64,000 nt of DNA from Burkholderia pyrrocinia (lineage in GTDB: Bacteria; Pseudomonadota; Gammaproteobacteria; Burkholderiales; Burkholderiaceae): contig NZ_CP070977.1 in NCBI RefSeq assembly GCF_018417535.1, positions 868,001 through 932,000 of the forward strand, read 5' to 3'. Under the pieces are notes generated by a model, which searched no databases, had not been told where the DNA came from, and was given only the letters and a program-made list of their open reading frames with translations. Positions 51,637 to 60,020 of this stretch are shown in pieces (the first letter of the stretch is position 1; every line of letters begins with the position of its first letter). A program made the translations under genes and the position numbers.

Positions 51637-52440
51637 ATGGCGCGCGAACAGGTGACGAGCCGGCAGGCATTGAGGTTTGGCTATAACCCGGTCACGGGAT
51701 GGTTGATGGAGTTGAACGATCGAACGAAGGCCGCGCTTGACGAAGTGCGCAAGCAGTTCGACGAAGACGATTGGAAGCATGGCTTCACCGGCAACCGCGG
51801 CGTGACGACGGAAGCGCGGCGGATGCTCGAGGAGCGAGGCGTCGCGGGCGAGCGGCTCACCGGGCGGATCGTTGCGGCGTACTACGCCGAGAGCCAGGAT
51901 GAGGTCCGCAAGCTGACGTATCCGTACGTGCGGGTGAAGCTCGTCGACGGCGCTGAAGGCTATCTGGTGTCGTTCGGTTTGCACACCGGCCCCGCCCGCA
52001 TGCTGATCCAGAAGCTGCTCGCGGTGAAGCCGGGGCAGGTCGTGACACTGGCCGCGTTCGGCAAGCTGAACGACGAGGGCTATGCGAATCACGCGGCGAG
52101 CCTGAAGGACGAAGCGGGTGAGGAGATCAAGGGGCCGGGCGGCCTGTTCAAAGCGGCCGAGGCGGTTGCCCAGGAAAAGATCGCGGCGCTCAAGGCGCAG
52201 GGGATGGACGACCGCGAGCTGATCGCGCGCGCGCGGGCGCAGGCGTATCTGGAGTTTCATCGCCAGTTGCTCGAGGACAGCGTGATGCCGGCGTTCAAGG
52301 CGTATGCGGACAACGCGCGAGCGGAAGCCGGGCCGGCTCAGGATCCGCCGCCCGAGCTGGAGGCGGCGACGGCGAAGGATGGATACGCCTATGGCGGAGA
52401 CGGCGGATTCGACGAGATGCCGGACGACGTGCCGTTCTAG
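51637..52440 (+). CDS. SSB-like protein with DDVPF C-terminal tail
   Basis: 267 aa. The middle part is beta-rich (YPYVRVKLVDGAEGYLVSF, KPGQVVTLAAFGKL), OB-fold-like. The protein ends in an acidic linker and DEMPDDVPF, a close match to the DDDIPF tail by which SSB recruits replication and repair proteins. It differs from classical SSB sequence and is preceded by a 120-bp gap. Probably coats transferred single strands (inference). Other members I would expect on related ICEs are unannotated. Confidence 0.6.
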   Translation: MAREQVTSRQALRFGYNPVTGWLMELNDRTKAALDEVRKQFDEDDWKHGFTGNRGVTTEARRMLEERGVAGERLTGRIVAAYYAESQDEVRKLTYPYVRVKLVDGAEGYLVSFGLHTGPARMLIQKLLAVKPGQVVTLAAFGKLNDEGYANHAASLKDEAGEEIKGPGGLFKAAEAVAQEKIAALKAQGMDDRELIARARAQAYLEFHRQLLEDSVMPAFKAYADNARAEAGPAQDPPPELEAATAKDGYAYGGDGGFDEMPDDVPF

Positions 52441-52499
52441 GAGGGTTGACCAACCGTTGAATATCGGAAATGTCGGCTAATTGAAAAGGACTGCTAATA

Positions 52500-53108
52500 A
52501 TGAAGGCGAAAGGATGGTGGGTAGCGCTGGCGCTGATCGTGCCCCTTGCGGCCCAGGCGGGCGGCCTGCTGGGATGGATGGTGGCACCGACGCAAACGCA
52601 GGCGAGCGCGCCTGGGACGACGGCGTCCGGCGCGGTGTCGATTGAGGTCGGGTTTTCACCGGACGGCAGCGCGCAGGCATTGGTGTTGAAGACGATTGGG
52701 AGCGCGCGCTCGTCGATCCGCCTGGCGGCGTACTCGTTCACGTCGCCGGAGGTGGTGCGCGCGCTGATCGATGCGAAGCGTCGCGGCGTGGATGTCGCGG
52801 CGGTGGTCGACGAGAAGAACAACTTGCGCGAGGACCGATCGGGCAAGGCGCGTGCCGCATTGAATCTGTTGGTCAACGCCGGCATTCCGACGCGCACGAT
52901 CAGCGTGTACCCGATTCACCACGACAAGTACTTCGTCGTCGACGGTCTGGATGTCGAGACGGGGTCGTTCAATTACAGCGAGGCGGCCGCGCGCCGCAAC
53001 AGCGAGAACGCGCTCGTGATCTGGCGGGATCCGGCGCTTGCGAAGGCATATCTGGACCACTGGCAAAGCCGCTGGGCACAGGGCATCGACTACCGGTCGT
53101 CGTACTGA
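52500..53108 (+). CDS. Phospholipase D-family endonuclease (Nuc-like)
   Basis: 202 aa. Signal peptide (GWWVALALIVPLAAQAGGLL). One HKD motif with His141, Lys143 and Asp148 (HHDKYFVVDG), followed by GSFNYSEAAARRNSENALVI. This is the single-HKD layout of the pKM101 Nuc endonuclease, which dimerises. Nuc-type nucleases are common in IncN/IncP transfer regions. Periplasmic nonspecific nuclease. Confidence 0.9.
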   Translation: MKAKGWWVALALIVPLAAQAGGLLGWMVAPTQTQASAPGTTASGAVSIEVGFSPDGSAQALVLKTIGSARSSIRLAAYSFTSPEVVRALIDAKRRGVDVAAVVDEKNNLREDRSGKARAALNLLVNAGIPTRTISVYPIHHDKYFVVDGLDVETGSFNYSEAAARRNSENALVIWRDPALAKAYLDHWQSRWAQGIDYRSSY

Positions 53109-53141
53109 GCCAACGGTGAGGGTTTTCGGGAGCGCAAAGAC

Positions 53142-54479
53142 ATGATGACCGAACGGATGGGGCAGTGGTGGTATCGGCTGAGCGGGCAGCGGGATCGGGA
53201 CGCGGTGTCGCTGTTGAAACCGGGCGTGGTGGTCGGCCGGCGGGGGCGGCACGGGTACGAAGTGCTCGGCGGTACCGCTCACGTGCTGGTCGAAGGTCAG
53301 TGCCGCTCGGGCAAGGGCGTGGGCGTCGTCATTCCGACGCTACTCGCGTGGCCGGATTCGGCGTTCGTGATGACGGCTCATCGCGAATTAATTGACGCGA
53401 CAGCGGGCTGGCGCGCGTCGCTGGGCGATGTCTATGTCGTCGATCCGTACGACCGGGAAGACCGCACGCACCGCTACAACGCGCTCGACGACGTGCGACG
53501 GGATCGAGCGAGGTCGGATTGCCGCGAGATTGCGAATGCGCTTCTCGGTGACTGGGACGACAAGGAACGCTTCTGGCGGGACCAGATCGTCGACCTGTTC
53601 GCCGCGCTGGCGTTGTATCTGCGCGAAGAACGCGATCGACTCGGCGACGCGGCCCGGCCGGTCACGATCGGTGAGATCCGGCGCCTGCTGACAAATCCGT
53701 CGCTCAGAGAGTGGCTGTGGGATGAGCTTCTCGCCAGCGTCGCCTTCGAGCAGGCCGGTGACCAGTTATGGGGTGAGATGTTGAGCAATCTTATACGCAA
53801 CGTTGACGAATCGTCATGGGAATGGTTCCGGAGTGTGTGGCTGACGATGCTGGCGCCGTGGGGCGACCCTCGGATCGACGCTGCGACGTCCGCATCGGAT
53901 TTCAGTCTGATTGACGGGACCCAGCGTCAAACCGTGTACCTGAACCGGAATGCTATTGCGCACGAGCGGACTGCTCCACTTGCCCGGTTGATGGCGTCGC
54001 GTCTCGCGGCGCGCGAACCGGCTGCTGCGCATTGCCCGTGCCTCGCGGTGTTCGACGACGCGATATTGCTGCGGACGGCTGACTATGCGGACTATCTGAA
54101 TGCCTGGACGAAGTGCCTTGTACGCGCCGTCACGGTTATTCAGGCAGACGAGCAGCTCGATCACGCGTTTGGTCCCGCTGCCGCGCGGGTGCGCGCTGCA
54201 CACCGGGACCGGGTTCGGTGCGGACTGGCCCACCCGCCGGCCGTGCGGCGGGTTCTGGTGCAGGCCGGCAACGATGAGTGGAAGTGGATCGATGCGATCG
54301 GCTACTTCTCGGAACCGCTGTTGAACGAGCGGTCGGCGTTGCGGGCACCGCAGGGGCCCTTGCCGGCGGCCGCGCAGGGCTACCCGGTCGAACCGGGCGC
54401 TCGCATGAATATCCCGGATCAGTTCTCGGTCCTCGCTGACGATGCGACGACGGCAGGCTCGTCCGCATCTGACACCTGA
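53142..54479 (+). CDS. VirD4-like ATPase paralogue, divergent
   Basis: 445 aa. Resembles the VirD4/TraG nucleotide-binding domain: GQCRSGKGVGVVIPTLLAWP (Walker A residues 52-59, Lys58), then VYVVDPYDREDRTHRYNALD and AATSASDFSLIDGTQRQTVY, each with an equivalent in the VirD4 at 55365. The Walker B site is degenerate (LAVFDDAILL instead of LLMDEF). No N-terminal membrane anchor. It may modify or regulate the coupling protein. Confidence 0.75.
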   Translation: MMTERMGQWWYRLSGQRDRDAVSLLKPGVVVGRRGRHGYEVLGGTAHVLVEGQCRSGKGVGVVIPTLLAWPDSAFVMTAHRELIDATAGWRASLGDVYVVDPYDREDRTHRYNALDDVRRDRARSDCREIANALLGDWDDKERFWRDQIVDLFAALALYLREERDRLGDAARPVTIGEIRRLLTNPSLREWLWDELLASVAFEQAGDQLWGEMLSNLIRNVDESSWEWFRSVWLTMLAPWGDPRIDAATSASDFSLIDGTQRQTVYLNRNAIAHERTAPLARLMASRLAAREPAAAHCPCLAVFDDAILLRTADYADYLNAWTKCLVRAVTVIQADEQLDHAFGPAAARVRAAHRDRVRCGLAHPPAVRRVLVQAGNDEWKWIDAIGYFSEPLLNERSALRAPQGPLPAAAQGYPVEPGARMNIPDQFSVLADDATTAGSSASDT

Positions 54480-54491
54480 TAGGAGACCGCG

Positions 54492-54977
54492 ATGATTTAC
54501 GAAGGTTCGCCGTCCCTCGCGCTGGTGGTTCCTGGAGCGTTTGGGGCTGCGCTTGTTGGTGTTGTGGTGGCAGCAACCGCGGCGATTGCGAGCGGGCTGG
54601 GCGTGGAGATGGCCTGGGGCGTGGCGCAGATGATTTTCTTGTTGCTCGCGTTAAGCCTTGCAGTGCGGATCGTCCATCTGCTGACGTGCCGCATCGAGAT
54701 CGACGACGCGCGCATGAGGGTGACGACGGGGCTCATCGTGCGTGAGGTGTGCAGCCTGGAACTGTTCCGCATCCAGAACGTGTGGTCGGTGACGCGCTGG
54801 TGGCAGGGCGCGTTCGGCATCGGCGAGCTCGTGATCGAGACGAGCGATGCGCGACATCCGGTCTGGAATCTGCCCGGCCTTCGTCACCCCGAAACGCTCC
54901 GTGACATGTTGAACGCGATCGCGGTCGAGCTGCGTACGTCGCGCGGCATCGGCGAAGTGAATCTGGGGGCGATCTAG
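54492..54977 (+). CDS. Membrane PH-domain protein (bPH2, YdbS-like)
   Basis: 161 aa. Two N-terminal membrane segments (LALVVPGAFGAALVGVVVAA and MIFLLLALSLAVRIVHLLTC) precede a bacterial PH domain (IDDARMRVTTGLIVREVCSL, WWQGAFGIGELVIETSDARH). 11 bp before the split VirD4 genes. Probably a T4SS membrane accessory. Confidence 0.75.
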   Translation: MIYEGSPSLALVVPGAFGAALVGVVVAATAAIASGLGVEMAWGVAQMIFLLLALSLAVRIVHLLTCRIEIDDARMRVTTGLIVREVCSLELFRIQNVWSVTRWWQGAFGIGELVIETSDARHPVWNLPGLRHPETLRDMLNAIAVELRTSRGIGEVNLGAI

Positions 54978-54987
54978 GAGAGAGGCG

Positions 54988-55368
54988 ATGAAAACCCCTG
55001 ACATGAAGGCTTGGTGGGGCTCGAGCGGCCGCGTGATGACGATTGCACTCGGCGTGCTCGCCGTGCTGGCGATCGAGACGGTGGTCGCGCTCTGGCTCGC
55101 CGGATTCGTGTTCTTCGCGCTCGCGCGGCACAACCCGTTCCTGGCGGGCGGCTTCGGTTACGTCGACGCGCTCACCGATTGGTCGCATGGGCTGCTCGAC
55201 GGTTACGGAAAGCGCCTCGTGATCGCGGGTGCGATCGGAGGACTGGTCACGTATGTCGGTCCGTTGGCGGTGGTCGGCGTGCTGCGCGCCCAATCCGGAA
55301 AACGCGAATTGCACGGCAGCGCCCGTTTTGCGAACGAGCGTGAAATCCGCAAGGCAGGACTGCTATGA
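54988..55368 (+). CDS. virD4: VirD4 N-terminal membrane anchor (split gene)
   Basis: 126 aa. Two membrane segments (MTIALGVLAVLAIETVVALW, LVIAGAIGGLVTYVGPLAVV) and the VirD4/TraG hallmark LHGSARFANEREIRKAGLL, which in normal coupling proteins runs straight into the ATPase domain. Here a stop follows, overlapping the ATG of the ATPase gene (ATGA). The protein is therefore the anchor half of a two-gene coupling protein. Confidence 0.85.
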   Translation: MKTPDMKAWWGSSGRVMTIALGVLAVLAIETVVALWLAGFVFFALARHNPFLAGGFGYVDALTDWSHGLLDGYGKRLVIAGAIGGLVTYVGPLAVVGVLRAQSGKRELHGSARFANEREIRKAGLL

Positions 55369-57344
55369 GTATCAAATCTACCCCGGTGTCGGAGAAGCCC
55401 GGCATCGTTGTCGGCGTATGGCGTGGCCGCTACCTGCGCTTCTGTACGCAACAGTTTGTGCTGTTGTCGGCGCCGACGCGTTCGGGCAAGGGTGTCGGTA
55501 TCGTAATTCCGAATCTGCTGTCGTATGAACACTCGGCCGTGGTGCTCGACACGAAGCAGGAGAACTACAACATCACGGCGGGATTTCGCGCCAGGCACGG
55601 GCAGGAAGTGCACCTGTTCAACCCGTTCGCCGAAGATTTCCGCACGGCTCGGTACAACCCGCTGTCGGCGATCGACCGGCGGCCCGAGGACCGGCACCCG
55701 GATAAGCGCGGCGGGCCTGTCAATCCGGAACACGACAAGGTATTCCGTGTCGGTGACATCCTCGCGATCGGCTATGCACTGTATCCGACAGGCGGCCACG
55801 ACTCATTCTGGAACGACTCGGCGCGCAACCTGTTCCTGGGCCTCACGTTAATGCTGTTCGAACTGCGCGATGCACGGCGTGACCGTACCCATCCCGAGCT
55901 GGCGATTCCGGACTATCCGGTGACGATGGGCGAAGTCCTGCGTCAGTCGTCCGGCAAGGGACAGCCGATCAAGCAGTATCTGGCCGGCGTGATCGCGAAG
56001 TACGGCGCTGTGCTGTCCGGCTCGTGCGTGGATGCACTGAACCGCTTTATCGCGAACGACGACAAGGTGCTCGCGAGCATCCAGGGCACATTCAACGCGC
56101 CGCTTACGATCTGGGCGAATCCGATCGTCGACGCGGCGACGAGCGCGAACGATTTCGATTTGCGCGATGTCCGTCGCAAGAAAATGACGGTGTATCTGGG
56201 CGTCACACCCGATCACCTCGATGACGCCAAGGTGCTGCTGAACCTGATGTTCTCGCAGCTCGTGAACCTGAACACGAAGGCGCTGCCGCAGGACAATCCC
56301 GAACTGAAGTACCAGTGTCTGCTGCTGATGGACGAATTCACGGCGATCGGCAAGGTCGGGATCATTGCCAAGGCAATTTCGTACATGGCGGGCTACAACA
56401 TGCGGCTGCTGGCGATTATCCAGTCGATGTCGCAGCTCGAGTCGACGTATGGCCGCGAGGATGCGCGCACGTTCGCGACGAACTGTGCGATGCAGATCCT
56501 GTATCCGCCGCGTGAGCAGAAGGACGCGAACGAGTATTCGGAGATGCTGGGCTATTTGACCGAGAAATCCGCGAGCGTCAGTCGTCCGCGCGGCTGGTCG
56601 AGCCGCGGCGGTGGTCCGAGTGAGAGTGTGTCCGATCAGCGCCGCGCGTTGATGTTGCCGCAGGAGTTGAAGGAACTGGGGCAAGAGAAGGAAATCATCA
56701 TGCTCGAGAACACCAAGCCGATCCTGGCCGACAAGATTGTTTACTACAAGGATCCGGTGTTCACGAGTCGCCTGATGTCGGCGCCGGCGGTGAAGCTGCT
56801 TGATGTGATGGGTTATCAGGCGCGTGTCGAGCATCGCGTGCGCGATTTGCTGCGCACCGAGATCGACGATCAGGGACGGCTCTCAGTGCCGATTGAGTAC
56901 CTCGAAATTCTCGCCGAGACCGATGTGCGGGATTTACCGCAGGCACGCGACGACCTGGACGACGATGACATTGCGGGGTATGTCGAACATCACTTCTCGT
57001 TGCTCGGCGTGCCGCAATCGCCGCTGCACCGTGCGCTTGGCCTGGAGGAGATGGACGCGGCGCTGAGCAGCGTCGACGTGTCGACCGCGCCGGTGCAGCT
57101 CGATGCGGCGCTCGCGGACGCGCTCGGCAGTGAGTTCTTCGGCGGCGAAATCGAGGAGGAGTCGTCGGGGCCCACGCTGGAGATGCCGCGCCGGTTCGGC
57201 CGTGACGTCGACAACGACGATGAAGGCTCGGATTTTGCGATACCGCTGCACGACAACGATGATCTGAGCGTCGCAGTGCTCGCTGCGGCGCCGCGCAAGC
57301 GCTCGTCGCGTGGCAAGTCGGCGTCCAGCCGCAAGGGAGGCTGA
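55365..57344 (+). CDS. virD4: VirD4 coupling-protein ATPase (split gene)
   Basis: 659 aa. Starts where VirD4 proteins resume after the anchor (GIVVGVWRGRYLRF). Walker A APTRSGKGVG (residues 36-45, Lys42), Walker B LLLMDEF (Asp323-Glu324), the AATSANDFDLRDVRRKKMTV segment and ILYPPREQKDANEYSEMLGY. A C-terminal acidic tail with basic end. Links the relaxosome to the VirB channel. No slippery heptamer is visible at the overlap with the anchor gene. Confidence 0.93.
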   Translation: MSIKSTPVSEKPGIVVGVWRGRYLRFCTQQFVLLSAPTRSGKGVGIVIPNLLSYEHSAVVLDTKQENYNITAGFRARHGQEVHLFNPFAEDFRTARYNPLSAIDRRPEDRHPDKRGGPVNPEHDKVFRVGDILAIGYALYPTGGHDSFWNDSARNLFLGLTLMLFELRDARRDRTHPELAIPDYPVTMGEVLRQSSGKGQPIKQYLAGVIAKYGAVLSGSCVDALNRFIANDDKVLASIQGTFNAPLTIWANPIVDAATSANDFDLRDVRRKKMTVYLGVTPDHLDDAKVLLNLMFSQLVNLNTKALPQDNPELKYQCLLLMDEFTAIGKVGIIAKAISYMAGYNMRLLAIIQSMSQLESTYGREDARTFATNCAMQILYPPREQKDANEYSEMLGYLTEKSASVSRPRGWSSRGGGPSESVSDQRRALMLPQELKELGQEKEIIMLENTKPILADKIVYYKDPVFTSRLMSAPAVKLLDVMGYQARVEHRVRDLLRTEIDDQGRLSVPIEYLEILAETDVRDLPQARDDLDDDDIAGYVEHHFSLLGVPQSPLHRALGLEEMDAALSSVDVSTAPVQLDAALADALGSEFFGGEIEEESSGPTLEMPRRFGRDVDNDDEGSDFAIPLHDNDDLSVAVLAAAPRKRSSRGKSASSRKGG

Positions 57345-57345
57345 C

Positions 57346-59937
57346 ATGCGGCCGGGCAACGATCGGTGGGAACCCCTGTATGGGAACGAGCAGGCCGTGC
57401 GTGCGGCACTGTCCTATATCCCGGCGCACGATCGTGACACATGGGTACGCATGGCGTACGCGGTGAAACACGGGCTCGGTGAGTCGGGCAAGGATATCTG
57501 GGAGAGCTGGAGCCAGACGGCCGAGAACTACGACCGGAAGGCGGCGCTGGCGGTGTGGCGCTCCGTCAAGAACCCGACCGGCAGCGTGTCGTTGTCGACG
57601 TTGTTCTGGGAGGCGTCGCGCCACGGATTTGATCCGGCGCATGAGCTGGGCGCGATCGCGGTCAATCCGCAGGAGCTTGAACGCCGGCGCGCTGAGCGTG
57701 CCTCGCGCGACGCGACCGAGGCAGCGAAGCTGAAAGCCCGGCAGGCATCAGCGGCCCGCACGGCTGTCGACGTATGGACGGTGTCGACACCGGCCGGGGC
57801 CGATCATCCATACCTCGCGCGAAAGGGTGTCGCGCCGACGTCGACATTGCGTGAAATTGACGCCGCGGACCTCAAGCGCGTCGCGGGCTACGCGCCGAAG
57901 AGCGACGGCGTGCCGCTACAGGGCCGTGTGCTGGTCGCGCCGGTGAAGGTTGACGGCCTTGTGTCGACGATCGAGTTTATCGACGGGTCAGGGCGCAAGT
58001 CGGCGCTGTCGAATGGCGTGAAGTCGGGCGGTTACTGGGCGAGCGGACCGCTAGGCGACGCGGTGAGCGCTGGTCGGCCGATCCTGATCGGAGAGGGTGT
58101 CGCGACGGTCGGGACCGCCCGCGATGCGACGGGTGGAACGGCTGTGGCCGCACTGACTTGCTACAACCTGCCGAAGGTCGCGAAGGCGATCCGCCGACAG
58201 TACCCGGACGCTGACCTGGTGATTCTGGCCGATCGCGGTAACGGTCAGAAGGATGCCGAGCGTGCCGCGCGCGAGACCGGCGCGCGCCTGGCGGTTCCCG
58301 AGTTCGGTCCCGACGAGTGGATCGACAGTCAACGTCCGACCGATTTCAACGACCTGGGGCGGCTGCGCGGACACGCTGCTGTCGCGCAGGCTGTCGCGCA
58401 GGCCCGGCCGCTCGATGCCGAGCTGGCGCCGGCGTTGCCCCAGCGCGTCGAGATCCGCGATCACGCCGATAACGTCCTGTACGCGCGCGAATCTGCGCCG
58501 AGTGTCGCAGCCGCGGTCGAATCGGCCGTCGCGGAGGGGGTGTCGCTGAAGGGGGCCGCGCTCGCGAAAACCAATCTCGACGATACGAATCTGGCCGGCG
58601 CCGACCTGGCGTATGCAGATCTGCGGGAGGTGAGCCTGCGCAATGCGGACCTGCAGCGATCGAGCTTGCGCGGTGCGGATATGTCGGGGGCAAATCTGAG
58701 TGGCACGGAACTGGACGGCGCCGACCTGGAGGGGACGAATCTGACGGGTATCTCGCGTGACTCAGTGATGCGTGAAGACGTCGTGCACGTCCAGAGCGGT
58801 AGTGCGGATTTCGGCACGGAAATGGTGAACGTCAAGGGAGGTTCGAAGGATTGGAATGATCGGCTCAAGGCGATGCGCGAGGTGATCGACGAACGTACGG
58901 AGCGACGCGAAGCGTTACCCGATCACCTTCGCGACGCCGCGGTCATGCTGTTGGAAGGGCCGGGCTTTGACTTTGCGTTGCAGGACCGGCCTGGTTCGAT
59001 GTGGGCCGCGCTGAAGGCGGTCGAAGCGCTCACGAAGCACGATCGGTTGATCGAGCCGTACGCGGTTAATCCGTTTCGCGAGTCACGGCTGCGCGATATG
59101 TACGACATCGGCCGAGCGAAACGGGGCCCAGATGTGGCGACGGTGTCGGACAGCAGTGCGAATAGAGATGGTGCGGGATTGTCCCGGCCGAGTGTACCGG
59201 GTGGTGGACGTCCGGTGGATAAAGTGAAGGAGAGCGAAATGAGTGATGTAACGAAGGAAAAGGCGGAAAAACCGGCTCGGAGCAAGAAGGCTGCGCCGGA
59301 GAAGGTCCAACAGGCGCCTACTCAGGCGCCCGCCGCGGTGGTGCCCGCCCCGGCCGCACCGGCCCCGCAGGAGAAGCCCGCGCCGGAGCAGCCTGCTGCG
59401 ACTGGGAGGCGTGAGGCTGGTGCTCACCTTTACGATCTGAAGGACGTACCGACTGAAATCAAGGCGGCCGCGCAGCAGCGTTTCGGGATGGATCTCAGGA
59501 TGGGTACGCCGCGCGAGAACGCGACGTATCGGGGAGAGGCGTACAACACCGATCGCTATCTGGTGCAGGAAGTCGCGCCGCGCAGTGTCGTATTCCACAA
59601 GAAGGAGGGCATGGAGTTCGTCGACAACCGCCTGAAGTGGTGCAACGAGAATCAGAAGCTGAACGGTGCCGACATCACGGTCGGGTACGACGCAGACAAG
59701 GCGAAGGTGTTCCCGTACGACCGTCAGCGCGACCAGTTCGAGAAGGCGGTCGCGTCGCTGAAGAAGTCGAGCAAGGAACTCGGCCTCGGCGAGGACTTTG
59801 ACAAGAAGCTCGACCAGGCGAAGGAGGCGTCGTGGGATCGCGTGAAGGAGGCGCGTAAGACGGCGCTTGAGGCGGCGAAGGAGAGGCGGGCGCAGGCGCA
59901 GCCGGCGAGTCCGACGCAAGCGGGCCCGGACCGGTAA
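57346..59937 (+). CDS. Primase (PriCT_2 + Toprim) with pentapeptide repeats
   Basis: 863 aa. A PriCT_2 domain at residues about 15-95 (YIPAHDRDTWVRMAYAVKHG) is followed by a DUF7146/Toprim-type domain at about 243-322 (LIGEGVATVGTARDATGGTA, LVILADRGNGQKDAERAA). Residues about 400-468 are pentapeptide repeats A(D/N)Lxx, a right-handed beta helix usually found in DNA-mimic proteins. The C-terminal 300 residues are Pro/Ala-rich, then basic and helical. A TraC-like conjugative primase probably acting on transferred strands. Confidence 0.8.
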   Translation: MRPGNDRWEPLYGNEQAVRAALSYIPAHDRDTWVRMAYAVKHGLGESGKDIWESWSQTAENYDRKAALAVWRSVKNPTGSVSLSTLFWEASRHGFDPAHELGAIAVNPQELERRRAERASRDATEAAKLKARQASAARTAVDVWTVSTPAGADHPYLARKGVAPTSTLREIDAADLKRVAGYAPKSDGVPLQGRVLVAPVKVDGLVSTIEFIDGSGRKSALSNGVKSGGYWASGPLGDAVSAGRPILIGEGVATVGTARDATGGTAVAALTCYNLPKVAKAIRRQYPDADLVILADRGNGQKDAERAARETGARLAVPEFGPDEWIDSQRPTDFNDLGRLRGHAAVAQAVAQARPLDAELAPALPQRVEIRDHADNVLYARESAPSVAAAVESAVAEGVSLKGAALAKTNLDDTNLAGADLAYADLREVSLRNADLQRSSLRGADMSGANLSGTELDGADLEGTNLTGISRDSVMREDVVHVQSGSADFGTEMVNVKGGSKDWNDRLKAMREVIDERTERREALPDHLRDAAVMLLEGPGFDFALQDRPGSMWAALKAVEALTKHDRLIEPYAVNPFRESRLRDMYDIGRAKRGPDVATVSDSSANRDGAGLSRPSVPGGGRPVDKVKESEMSDVTKEKAEKPARSKKAAPEKVQQAPTQAPAAVVPAPAAPAPQEKPAPEQPAATGRREAGAHLYDLKDVPTEIKAAAQQRFGMDLRMGTPRENATYRGEAYNTDRYLVQEVAPRSVVFHKKEGMEFVDNRLKWCNENQKLNGADITVGYDADKAKVFPYDRQRDQFEKAVASLKKSSKELGLGEDFDKKLDQAKEASWDRVKEARKTALEAAKERRAQAQPASPTQAGPDR

Positions 59938-59966
59938 ACGGTCGGCGATGGCGAGCAGGGTAGCCC

Positions 59967-59986
59967 CGGCGCGGCTTGTCGCGCCG
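59967..59986. other. Short hairpin between primase and LPD7 gene
   Basis: CGGCGCG (59967-59973) / CGCGCCG (59980-59986), 6-nt loop, in the 83-bp gap before 60021. Could be part of the origin of transfer since mobC and relaxase follow, but I see no nic consensus. Confidence 0.25.
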
Positions 59987-60020
59987 CGGCATCGAGAGCA
60001 TATCGGAAGCGAGTGACAAC

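Noticed and set aside
55340..55380. Programmed frameshift joining the two VirD4 halves
   Set aside because: No slippery heptamer or obvious stimulatory hairpin at the overlap; ATGA coupling is the simpler reading, though a sequencing error is not excluded.
55848..56834. 328-aa minus-strand frame opposite virD4
   Set aside because: Shadow of a well-supported ATPase gene; composition typical of reverse-strand high-GC frames.
59938..60020. Origin of transfer
   Set aside because: Only a 7-bp hairpin is present; no nic-like sequence recognised, so oriT was not called.
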